A stretch of 64,000 nucleotides of DNA from contig JAJNNQ010000024.1 of NCBI GenBank assembly GCA_027886175.1, positions 26,515,001 through 26,579,000 of the forward strand, given 5' to 3'. Each line of letters starts with the position of its first letter. Position 1 is the first letter of the stretch. This document shows positions 1 through 10,850 of the stretch, one piece after another. Both the position numbers and the translations under genes were made by a program. The notes under the pieces are model-generated. The model searched no databases. It was given only the letters and a program-made list of their open reading frames with translations, and had not been told where the DNA came from. This DNA comes from Phylloscopus collybita (lineage: Eukaryota > Chordata > Aves > Passeriformes > Phylloscopidae).

Positions 1-760
1 TGTGCAGACACCAGGGTCAGTGCAGAAGGAGGAGGTGCTCCAGATGCCAAAGCTGAGATTCCCCTGCAACCCATGGTATAGACCATGGTGAGGCAGCAGT
101 GTCCCTGCAGCCCATGGAGGATGCAGAGATCCACGTGCAGCCCATGGAGGAGTCCCATGCTGGAACAGGTGGATGCTTGAGAGGAGACTGTGAGCCCATG
201 GGATACCAGTGGAGAAAGAAGCCCACGCTGGAGCAGCCTGTCCTTGAGGGACTGCACACTGTGGAAGTGACCACGTTGCAGCAGTCTGAGGCGTGCTGTT
301 GCCTGGGGGAGATGGAGCCACACTGGAGAAGTTCATGGAGCACTGTCTCCTGTGGGAGGGACCTCACAGTGCAGCAGGGGAAGGACTCTTGTCCCTGAGC
401 AGCAGGAGAAGCCATGGTGATAAACTGACCATAACCCCTGTTCCCTGTCTCTTTGTGCCACTGGGGGAGGAGGCAGAGCAGGGAAGGGAGGGAGGGGTGG
501 GCAGAAGGTGTTTTGAAGCTTCTATTTTACTTCTCATTATCCTGTTTTGATTTTGTTATTAATAAATTCACTTCGTATCTCTCAGCTGAACCTGTTTTGC
601 TTGTGACAGTATTTGGTGAGTGATCTCTCTTGACCCTTATCTCAACTCATGAACCCTTCATTATATTTTCTCTCCCCTGTCCAGCTGCAGAAGGGAGTGA
701 GAGAGAGACTTTGGTGGGTGCCTGGTGTTCAGCCAGGGTCAACCCACTACACTGGGATAA
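1..760 (+). mobile_element. Avian LTR-like retroelement fragment, cut by window start
   Basis: Seen: the first 350 bases carry degenerate repeats of a unit around 'cagcccatggagga', clearest as two identical 16-mers at 106-121 and 136-151, 30 bp apart. A G/A-rich stretch follows at 470-505, then AATAAA at 561-566, a T-rich segment, and a tail ending in 'gccagggtcaaccca' near 735-750. Known: this order, with a repetitive U3-like part, a polyadenylation signal and a conserved R/U5-like tail, fits an LTR, and the tail resembles a common bird ERV-type LTR. Inferred: a solo LTR or LTR fragment, plus orientation, with its 5' end outside the window. No retroviral gene is visible downstream. The short open frames inside it are by-products of the repeat. 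I am confident it is an interspersed avian repeat and less sure of the exact family (ERVL-like is my guess). Confidence 0.65.
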
Positions 761-3265
761 CAGTGAACAAACAGCTGCACTGAGAGCAAATATGAATCAG
801 ATTTTTTTTTTTTTTTTCCCCAGAAGCTAAAAAGGCTTCCATATCAGTCCTACACTGCTCTGCAAAAGAGAAACAACAGTCATGATGCTTCCTTCAGGAA
901 ATCAAAGACCGAATTTAGAGGAAAGTAAGGAAATTATTTTTATAACAGTTCAGAATTTGAAGCACTTGTAAAAAAGATGGAGGCATCCTCAAAGTTCATT
1001 AATTTCTGAAGCAGTGTCCCATGGCCAGCTTTTCTGGTGAATTGCCCAGACAACAGGGAATACTTTAGGTTTGTGCATCCTACACTGTCTCCTTAGAACT
1101 GCAAGGAGCCCACCAGATGGAATCCCTGTTCCCTTCTTTCAGAAAGGCTATGTTATATAAGAAAATACACTCTGGTCAGTCATGGTCAACAGACCTTTTC
1201 TCTTTAGATCTCTTTTTTTCCCTTTCCTTCCATTTGAGGTTTTTTCCCTTCTTTCTTTCTTTCTTTTAATATATGAAGGCAATATTTACAGCCAAAGCAG
1301 TGCTGAGTAAGATGCAGTGATTATGGCTGATTTTATCACAGCCGTATTACTTAGCTGCAAGGTGAAGCGCTGTGCTAAAATGGATCATGAATCCCTGAAA
1401 TTGACTATCCGTCACCTTTATAATCCTGATGGAAAGGCAGGTCAGATCAGGCCTGACAACTCCCCATGCAAACGAGACTACACCAGTGACGTCTGCTTGC
1501 CTCAAGGCATTTATTTGTCTGGAGAGGAAGGTGATGCCTTAGGGAACTGGACTAGAGAAAGAGGGAGAGGAGAAACTACTGCAGGAATCAAGTGCAAATA
1601 CAGGAGCCAATTTTGTGCACAGAAAGACTGCTAGAAGTAGTAAATGAAAGAATACTACAAGCAGCTAAGAATCAGGACTGTGGCATGAATGCCCTCCCCC
1701 CATCCAACCCCCAGGTAGAAAAACAGATTTCAGTTTCAAAGTAAGAAAACTAAAATAACACTACCTTACCACTGGGAATTTGTAGGACCAGAAGAAATCC
1801 ATAATGAGGAAAAAACCTCTAAAATGTCTGAAGAATCTAGTAATAATTCTTTCCAATTCAGTGCCACTTTCTTTCTCACAAAGTCAGATTTAAGAAGTGT
1901 CTGTAAGTTTGGAGGCCAAATCTATCAGGGTGTAAGCAGTGGCCATTACGTGTGACACCTATGCAAGAAAGCTCACAGAGTGATGGAAGTGTTGAACCTC
2001 ACAGGAGGTATTTATTTGGAGACAATCAGTTCACTTGATGAGAAAATCACTGAACTACTCTATTGAAACTTTTTAACTGACATATGGCCATATTAAAGAA
2101 ACTTCCCAATCTGACCATTTACAAGATTCTCTAGCAGTCACACTCCCAAGGCCAGGGATTTTATCTGCTGGGACTGAAGACCCTTTGCAGCAGGTGGCTC
2201 CAGTGAGCCAACAATTGCCTTGCTTGACTCTCTACATATCCCAGCCACACAGTCAGACCAGACTGCCTTAGCAGAGTCTCAGATGTTTCATTCCATAAAA
2301 TAATTTACTCATGGTGCAGTAACGCAGAGACATCCCAGGCTGGTGCCTCTGAGGGGGAACCAGTAATGAAGTACCCCCTTGGCTTTTATCCCCTCCCAGT
2401 CCAAGCTCAAAATACTCTTGTTCTTCCCTTCTGAGTCTTCAGGCCTCTGCAGTGTCTCCCAGTGCCCATCCACCTGTCTTTGTGCCCTTTGTTATGAAAA
2501 GGGTTGGGAGCTCACAGCCTTTTGTCTCTGGGTCCTGCCTCCCAGAACTCAACCTGCAGCTGAACCCAGAGCTGCCTGCACCAAAAGTACTCCTCAGCAG
2601 CCACGTGCAAGAGGGACAATTTAGGAGAAAAGACCAACGACCATGCTATTTACTGTTTCTAATGAGACTGATGTGCTGCTTTAGGTAAACACCAGCTTCA
2701 TAAGGCAGGACCTGTTCTGATGTATAAACACAGGTTGTCTCCTTCATACACCTCCCCGCTTTGAGCATATCTCAGTGACACCGAGCAGAGCGCTTGCTCT
2801 TGGCATCCACGTTCTATTCCCAGCATAGTTTCTTACAGATCAGGCAGCCTAGTCATAGTCATTAACACTACTGTCACTTATTCCTGCCCATGCTAAAAGA
2901 GGTTAATACTTTGTGTGTCACAGAGCTACTACACCCTTGTTGTTAAAAGTGGGGTAGACTCTTTGAGATTCACAGATAGATGATATTAAAGAAGGGCAAA
3001 GACTACTTACATCTTGCTCTTCTCACCTGTCCTTTCTTCCCCTTTCCTCTAGTGCCTCTCCTGGGTAAGTCACATCCCAGCTAAACCTCTTAGTGAGTGA
3101 TTACATTAAAGATAGTGCTAATTACCAAGTGTTGTCTTCATGGTACAATCTTATCAACACCCCACACTTTCTCCCCTGAGGTGAGGGGGCTTGATCCATT
3201 TCATAAAAGTATCCTAGTTATCTGCTCCAGCAAGCTCCATTCCCTCAGGCCTAAAGGTGGATGGT
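761..3265. other. Unique non-coding DNA
   Basis: No recognisable gene or RNA. It contains a T16 run at 802-817 and a short CTTT microsatellite at about 1248-1267. The frame at 1317-1634 (105 codons) has no recognisable domain and is of a length expected by chance. Confidence 0.6.
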
Positions 3266-3352
3266 TCTCTCTCTCTTTTTCTTTTTTTTTTTTTCTTTTT
3301 TTTTTTTTTTCTTTTTTTCTTTTTTTTTTTTTTCTTTTTTTCTTTTTTCTTC
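3266..3352 (+). repeat. Long polypyrimidine (T-rich, C-interrupted) tract
   Basis: About 87 bases without a purine after the opening TC repeats. Single Cs interrupt T runs at 3281, 3295, 3311, 3319, 3334, 3342 and 3349. The spacing suggests local duplication of a T15-C-T7-C block. Frames through it encode only F-rich (plus) or K-rich (minus) low-complexity peptide. Such tracts can form triplex (H-) DNA and are length-variable. It could also be the decayed tail of a retroposon copied on the minus strand, but no body is recognisable beside it. Confidence 0.9.
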
Positions 3353-5640
3353 ACTTTAAGTACAGATTCAAAGCTTTTCTGGTAGAACCTCTTGCAGGGA
3401 GGTGGGGTTACCCCAACAACAGACCCGTGGGTATTGTCCCGTGTGTACAAAAGGAGCCAGCCATTCCCAAGGTGCTGTGTCCATGTAACACACTCAGAGG
3501 CTCATCCCCAGCAAGCACTGCAGCTCTACCGCCCTCCACCAGGCACAGGAAGCCAATTCCTGCCCCGCAGCTGGAAACACTGAGTTTGGAACATGGGGAA
3601 ACAGACGTAAAGCAGAAGTAGCTGCAAGAAATGCCCAGCTGTGCTTTGGAAAGGCTACTGAATCACAATTTAGTATTACCTGATTTTTTTTTTTTTTCCT
3701 AGAATCTCCATTTGACCAAGCTTTGCCAGGGCTATGCTCTTCTGCCTTGCAGCACCCCCAACCCTGAGTTTGGGACTGCCCCCACATTTCTGACAACTTA
3801 ACAAGGGGTAGGCTCAGTAACCCTGTGGGTTTGGCTACACTACTGTTAGTTACCAAGGCTTTAACAGGGTAATTTCATCTTGCATTATAATCCAGAACAC
3901 CATTTGCTTTCTTATTAGTGGAAGATTCAGCTGTATTCTTTCTGGGGGTTTGGTTATTTTTATGTTTGAAGGTTGTTAGTGCTTTGTTGGTTTGTTTGGT
4001 TTGTTGTTTTTTTTTTTTGGTGGTTTTTTTTTCCATATAATTTGTGTGCATATTACTTGCTGTCCCTGGAATTCATTTTGTTCCCTGCTAATGAAACCTC
4101 TGCGTCGCTAACAAAGCAGAAAATAAAAAAGGTAAATAGCACTCTCCAGAAACAATTTGTTTCTTGTTCTGTAAATTTTTGCTGAACAGCATCTCAGGGA
4201 ATTTTCACCCCAATAAGAGAAGAGAGAAGCAGGAGATGATTGAGAAGGGGCTAGAAATGCAGTTAGTTGATCTGGAAAGGAAATAATAATTATATGTACA
4301 CTGTAGACAAATAGGTACCCAGACAGCTGCACCTGTGAAACTTCACAAGGCACTTGAGCACCCAAGTAATTTGATTGAGGAGAAACCACTGGTTGTAGAG
4401 ACATTTGAAGGGGGGGATTAGTTTTCTCATGTTTAACCCTTTGGATCTACACCAAGAGTCAGCTGCCCTTACCAGACTCAGAAAACAGAAGAAAACACAG
4501 AAAATTAATAAGCAATCCTGTTCTGCTAAAACATCTAAGGTAAGTATAGACTGCGCCCAGCAGTATTGGTGTCAATAAATACAAAAGGAGGAGATGAAAA
4601 TACTTAGGAAAAAGTGATGTTGGTTTTTCCTAGTGTGTCTGATGCTACCAGCTGCTAGAGAAAGGCACAAGACATGCCACTAAAGGTAGCTTCTTTCTCA
4701 CACAAGTGAGTCATCATATTCACTTTCAAACAGCTGAATAATACAAGTCAGAAGTCTGAAATTTTCCAAAAAAAAATAGACCACTGCAGGGATTTTGAAG
4801 TTTATATTGAAGATCCTAGATTAAAGGCTTGCAATTGAAAAAGATGTGAGTTTATAGCTGCTACCACTGATTTTATTGTCTGACATTTGGATCCTAAACC
4901 CTCTAATCCAAGCGGGGAGGTAAAAACAATGTCATAGGGCAGGAATGGAGATGCTCTTACATCCTTTCCACCAATAATCAAGTAATATGTCATCTCTGTG
5001 CCCTGCTGCTTGGGAACTAAGAAACTACTACTACTAGAAAAATAAACCAACCAACATCAGATTCAGCCAGAGTGAAATGCACTGAAAGCCAGGTTTTATT
5101 TCTGAGATTACTCCATTGGGTAAAGCAGCCAAGGGAATTAGATGGCCAAAAGCCATGTGGCCCTAAGTCCCTTAGCCACCTTTAAAATTGCATGCACAGT
5201 GCTCCACGCATGAACACACCTTTGCCCTATCACTCACTGGATTACTGGACCAGCCCTCGTATGGAAGATTAAATACAAACTGCTCTACTGCTAAAGCATA
5301 TTTATTGAGCTTTAAACACCATGTAATTTATACATCTCTCCTCACAGAGTTGGAAAAACTCCATCAACAATAATAACGGCAACATTCAATTTCAATTGGT
5401 ATGTTTTTAACCTACAATAAGCAACCTGTTATAACTATAAAGAGGTCTTTAGAAGTTATGCAAGGTATTAATTGAGCTGCTAGGAGACCATGCAGGTTGG
5501 CTTTGTAGTAACTCTACAGTGAAAAAGAATGCAGCAACCAGAAAAATCCTGGCAAGACAGCAGCACCATCTCAGGAGATGATTGCTTCAGCTGTACTAGT
5601 TATTTACATGAAGTCAATTCCAAGTGATTATTAAGAACAT
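3353..5640. other. Unique non-coding DNA with T/G-rich stretch
   Basis: No gene recognised. Holds a T14 run at about 3684-3697 and a T/G-rich low-complexity stretch at about 3980-4035. Remaining frames are short and unrecognised. Confidence 0.55.
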
Positions 5641-5822
5641 GAGGTTTATCGTTCAATATAAAAGGCCAGTTCATTATGTCCCCACAAGCTACAGCTTAAA
5701 TGGCAAACCTCGATAATTTAGTTTTTCTAACAGCAGTTTGGAATTTAATCGCTGCACAATAACTGCATTAATTCTGAATTAATTTCTTAATGGAGATGTA
5801 ATTGTCTTAAGTTTCATCTGAG
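5641..5822. promoter_or_regulatory. Candidate conserved non-coding element (homeodomain-site rich)
   Basis: The block is AT-rich but not low-complexity and carries dense homeodomain-type cores: several 'taatt'/'attaa' motifs at 5750-5800, plus 'aatttaatcgctgcac' and 'ataaaaggccag'. This texture is typical of vertebrate developmental enhancers. No reading frame crosses it. Conservation cannot be judged from a single sequence, so this is an inference from appearance. Confidence 0.25.
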
Positions 5823-7450
5823 GGGCCAAAATATGCTCTAACCAGCATAAATCTAGTGGAACTTCATGTGAGAGAGTGGGATGATTTCAGCATAAGGAAA
5901 CTTGAAGTCAACAGGCAGCTGAATTTTCTACTGGCATCAGAGGAATGAGTATGGCCCAACCATCATTTGCACTGTTTTGTTTTCAGTCCCATATGACCCT
6001 TGTTTGCCTGGGCACCATCCTTACAAGTACTGAACACAGATGAAATCACATCTGTTTACTACCATGATTCCAATAATAAGAATACTTCATCCCAAAAGGC
6101 TGCAAAGCATTTTGCTGCAGGGAAAACATTTCTATCAGTAACAAAATGCTTTTTGGTCTGGGGTGAAGACACGGGCTCATATAGACAGAGAAGCTGAAAA
6201 GGCAGACAGCCACACTTCTATTTGGCTTAGACATTCAAGTACACTCACACCTCCAAGTACTATAACAAGCCCTGTATGAACAATGTAAAGACAATGCCTT
6301 CAGAAGGTATTCACAAGAACTCAGATGCTGTTGTGGCAGTCACGCTGGAAATCCTTAAAGCAGAATTGAAATCAATGGGAACAAAAAAATGATCACTGCT
6401 ACAGTCACAATATGGATAAGAACAGTGATGGTAAGAAACTGATGCTATAGGAAGGATGCCTAGATAGCATGAACAGGGACTGATGAAACGTATTTTAGCT
6501 CTTACAGTTGCCCATTAGAATGGGTGAACTCTTAGCGGCAAGAATAAAGTTGAGAACGCAAAAAGCAACAAAGAAATAAACCATCTGAAAAAATTAGTGC
6601 GACAGATGAAAGTTACAGTGACAAATTTGCAAGTCATACAGGAGATTTGAATCTACTGAGTGCCCTAAAGCTGCAAGGAGTTCCTTGCGGCTCATCCCAT
6701 TCAAGGACATACCAAGGAACATACCAAGTGCGGCAGTAACATCTCTTAGAATCTGAGCCAGACAGGTAAGTCGCAAACTGAAAGCATGATACTAAGTAAA
6801 CCTGACTGAGGAAACACAAAGTAACACAGCTCACAGTTCCCCTACTTCAGCTTAAGGTATACCTCCTACCTATACCACTGTTTACAAATACAACATTTTC
6901 TTGTTTCAAGCAGGCAGAGAGAAGAGAAAATTTTCAGATGTTTGTGTTGAGCATTTTCCTACCAGCACCACAGCAACCTCATGTGACTTTTCCATCCATT
7001 TTACATCTATTCACACCACTGGTGACACAGAAACACCGACAGCCCCTCTAGTGTTTGATTTAATATTTATCAAATGAGAAGAACAGTCACAAAGAGTATC
7101 CTGCTAAAACATCATGCACCTGCTCGCCTGCTCCTTGAGGACCTCCTCTACAAACACTGCCCTGACACAACCTTTGAGAGAAGAAAGTGAGCAGCTTGTT
7201 TTGAGGTCTACTATTTATATATGAATACATCAGCAATAGATTCCTTTACATACAAGACATATGTAAGCAAATAGATACTCACTACCATTTTTTTGTGAAG
7301 GCAGAAAATCATAAAGACTATTCCTCCTCTAGAGCCATAAAGGCCTGAATAGAAAATGTTTATGATGTGAGCAAGGCAGTCAGCATCAGAAGCTGTGTTA
7401 AGAGATTAAGAGACCCTGACTCTTTGTATGCCTGAAAAGGATGCTGGCTT
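5823..7450. other. Unique non-coding DNA
   Basis: Nothing recognisable. Short overlapping minus-strand frames at 6594-6834 have no recognisable domains. Confidence 0.55.
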
Positions 7451-7452
7451 TC

Positions 7453-7499
7453 AGGTCAGTGAGCTGACCTTCCTTATCGATAGAGGTCATGATGAAATT
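7453..7499. promoter_or_regulatory. Cluster of three AGGTCA nuclear-receptor half-sites
   Basis: Perfect AGGTCA lies at 7453-7458, its complement TGACCT at 7465-7470, and AGGTCA again at 7494-7499. The first two form an inverted repeat with a 6-bp spacer, and the symmetry extends one base inwards (aggtcag/ctgacct). AGGTCA is the core half-site bound by many nuclear receptors. Binding is not shown, and inverted spacing of 6 is not the commonest arrangement. Confidence 0.3.
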
Positions 7500-9430
7500 T
7501 AGCAGATCAATCATCTAAACGGTTGGAGAGAAAGGAAAAAGACCTGCCAGAACAGTTTTGATTTAAGTTTTTATCAAAATCCAATCTCTCCATGGAAATT
7601 GTCAACTTCAATGAAATGTTTGATGACTAAACATTCAAGAGTTTCCTTGCGTTAAACTCAGAACATTTTGTTTAGATCCATTTTTTTTGATTTTTCTAAT
7701 GTCATGTTAATATTTCATTTAATCTATTGCTCTCTATCATGTGTGTGTGAATTATTATTTACTTATTAGTCTAATACAATTAAAAAAGGAAAAGTAAATA
7801 AATCAGAGGAAATAGTGATAGTTTAAATAAAAAAAAATAAATTCTTCATTGGGAGAAAACTGAACTCTAAATTCAGAATTCATCTCAATTTATTGAGAGA
7901 GGCTAAAATTCTAGCATGCACAGTATAACTGCCCCCACAGTCTAGTCATTATAGGCTCTTCTGGCCATTGCATAATATGTGCCAGGCCAACTAGGGAAGG
8001 AAATAAAGCTTAGAGAAAGAAAGGAAGATATAACTTAGCTATACCTTAGAAAAAAACAGCATTTGCTATAGCCTCTGGCATTCCGTGGTATCACAGACAT
8101 TTGCCTGTGGTGTCCCAATTCCCTGACATGCAAGACACAGTGTAATTCACATTAGGGCAGATTTTGCAAAAGCAAGTGACAGACCAAAGACTTACCTGTG
8201 GTACAGTGTGTCACTGGATTAAGTAATTTTTATGTTGTCTTTAGGTCCTTATACCACATCCATCACTACAGTATTGTAGCAGCTGGTGATGTTCATCAGA
8301 AACAAAACCAATAAGAGCAGTCAAGATTGCATAAAATGGTGGCCAAAATTGGGTTCTTAATTCCACACTTTGGCAAAGAATAAATAACATGATCCTTCAC
8401 ACTGAAAGACCGAATATGATCAGGAAAGCCCCAGTGAGTCGCATGCTGAATCTCCACAATAACTTACAAAATGCACCTACACATAACTACAAATCCAGGC
8501 CAAAGCACTGGGTTCAGACCCAGCAAAATTCTCTGGTCTCTGAAACTCTTGGTGGTGGGTCTGAAAGGTACAACAGCCTTTTCTGGACTTCAGACCTATG
8601 AATCTGTGACTTTACAAAAATGTGGTGCATACCTCAACCAAAATGGCCCTGCATGTTTCAAACTGCAGCAGTCTACAGACACATCCTGTAACAGCCACAT
8701 TTGGCAGCAGAACATTCCAAGCACTTCTGCACATTGAAGCAAATGATGACATAGATGAGCTTTCAGGATCCCTGTAAACTATTTTCTCTGTGATTCTAGG
8801 AAATTTACACAAACTGGGTATCAGGGAGCCTTCATACAGCTCACCTGGCAGGATTAACCTGGACCAATCCAATGGAAAGTGTTACCATCCACAGAAAAAA
8901 CATTCTATAAAAAAATGTTCTTTTTGCAAACATATATTGCTAAAGGGAAGCTGGTACAGGACACCTTTCTCTCTCCTAGCTTTGCACACAAGGAGTGCTG
9001 GGGTTATTACTTGCTCATCATATATTCCATTACGACTGACAGTCTGAAAGGAGAAGTGCCATTTGCACAAGTTCTCACCAAGCTCTAGCAGCCCTGTCAG
9101 TGTCACAGCTGGACTGAGATTCTGTAGTGAGCAAAAATGAAGCCAGAACCTCTTTAATATATAATTAGCAATAAGAGGAGTGTGAGGGCATTTGAATAAT
9201 ACATCTCATGGTCAGATTAAGCTGCAGGAGCCAAAAGAGAAAGGGCATAACAAGTCAACAGGGCAAAAATCAGAGAAAAAATGAGACTAATGTACCTATG
9301 GGAAGTGAGAGGTCCAGTTTTAAGCTGATAGTAAAAGTAGTGCTTTGCATTTCAAAATGCCTTGCTTTCAAACCTTTTCTTTAAAAAATTTCCAAAACAG
9401 AGTCAAAGACATGTGACCACAACTGCTCCC
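7500..9430. other. Unique AT-rich non-coding DNA
   Basis: No gene or repeat recognised. Strongly AT-rich around 7670-7860. Short frames at 8389-9106 occur on both strands and have no recognisable content. Confidence 0.55.
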
Positions 9431-9520
9431 TTATGCAGAGGAAACAGAAATCCTTAGGGAGGTAATGAAATTTCCAAAGCCACTTTCAGGTTGTCAGTGG
9501 CAGAGTGGAGGATACAGACC
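9431..9520 (-). mobile_element. MIR-like SINE relic
   Basis: Read on the plus strand, the order 'gaggaaacagaaa', 'gggaggtaatgaaattt', 'gtcagtggcagagtgg' follows the antisense MIR core (gaggaaactgag, then agaggt, then gtggcagag). The match is imperfect, as expected of a very old amniote SINE. The orientation is minus. Confidence 0.6.
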
Positions 9521-10726
9521 ATTCTCTAATGGCTGGAGGAACTGGCCTTTCCCATCCTATCCCTGACAGAGAGTGCCCAGAGAAGGGAGATAATGCAAAA
9601 CACTGCTGAGTTTTCCCATACACTGGATTAAAGAGTAGTGTTTGGTATTAGCATCAAGTTCACTGCAGCCAGGCTTGCGTAAGGCTACACTGGTAAATGT
9701 TACACTCTCAATGCCTGATAAATGCAGAGAAAAATGAGAGGATGAAAATTATTTAGTGCCAAACCCCCCATTTTCAGCACCTCAAATACAGATGTGTTTT
9801 CCTCCTGTATTTTCATTCATGTTCCTCATTTTAATCACTGCCTTGCCTTTTTTTTGCTTTTTTTTAAATTCTCAGAAGTACCTAGAATTTCAGATCAGGC
9901 TTCATTTAGAGCCATCACCTTAATAACTACAGCACCTGCAAAAAAATAGAATAGATACAAGTTTTCATCTTTCATCAGAGCAGCTTTTCTGACCTTGACA
10001 CGTTTGTGGTCAATTTAAACTGAGTGTACCACGCCTATCCACCAACTCATCTGTCATATCTGTTTCCCCCAGGCTTTCCCGTCCTGATGCAGCAATCCCT
10101 TTTGGTTCCTGCAAAAGGAATTGTACCTGGAAAGGATCATGGTGCCTCACAGGAAATTTCCAGCTGAGAACCACCTCAGAGCGAAAAACATCTTGGGCCA
10201 AGGAGGAGTTAGAGCTGGAATTGAAGAGAGTGCTCTAGTGCTCCCCCTAATATAAAGCTTCAATGCTAAATAAAGTAAAAAGGACATACACAAAAATCCC
10301 TTCAGCTCCTCATTTAAAGGTAGAGCAGCAACAAAACAGCACGGCCTGCAGCTGGGGCAGCAGCCTAAGCTATGTACTGAATGTGCAGAAAATCAGAGAT
10401 TGGATTGCCTTCAACATTAAGAGCACAAAACTTGAGGGAATGATTTCTTCTGACAGATACTGAACATAATTTTTATTTTTTTATATAATACTTGCATGGG
10501 GTACAGCACCCAGCTGGGCTCTCAGCCAAGCTGGCAGCACCTTGGGGAAAGCCTGTGTAAGAAAGGGTAGGAAAAAGCTGGGGTGAGGAGGGGGGAAGAG
10601 TGAGAAATTGCAGAGGTTATACAGTAAATACAGTAGTCTGAAAAGGGAGTAACAAACAAACTGCCATGCACTGACCAGTTCCCCAAAACTGTAGGTAGAC
10701 ATACCTGAACCCCACCCATAGAAAAC
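9521..10726. other. Unique non-coding DNA
   Basis: No gene recognised. The 10010-10201 stretch is open on the minus strand (63 codons) but unrecognised. T-rich interruptions occur at about 9848-9867. Confidence 0.5.
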
Positions 10727-10850
10727 AAACAAAAACCAAAAAAAAAAACACACACACACACAAAAAAAACCAACAAAAAACAAAAAACAAAAAACAAAAA
10801 CAAAAAAAAAAAAAAAACAAAAAAAAAACAAAAAAAAAACAAACCCACAA
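10727..10850 (+). repeat. A-rich tract with (AC)n and (CAAAA)n
   Basis: About 124 bases made almost only of A and C. A short (CA) run lies at about 10749-10761, flanked by A8-A16 runs and CAAAA-type units. The minus-strand frames of 79-149 codons here are F/C/V-rich peptides produced by the repeat and are not genes. It may be an expanded retroposon tail, but no element body is recognised next to it. Confidence 0.9.

Noticed and set aside
3097..3621. 174-codon plus-strand frame
   Set aside because: Its middle is poly-F from the polypyrimidine tract; the remainder is unrecognised.
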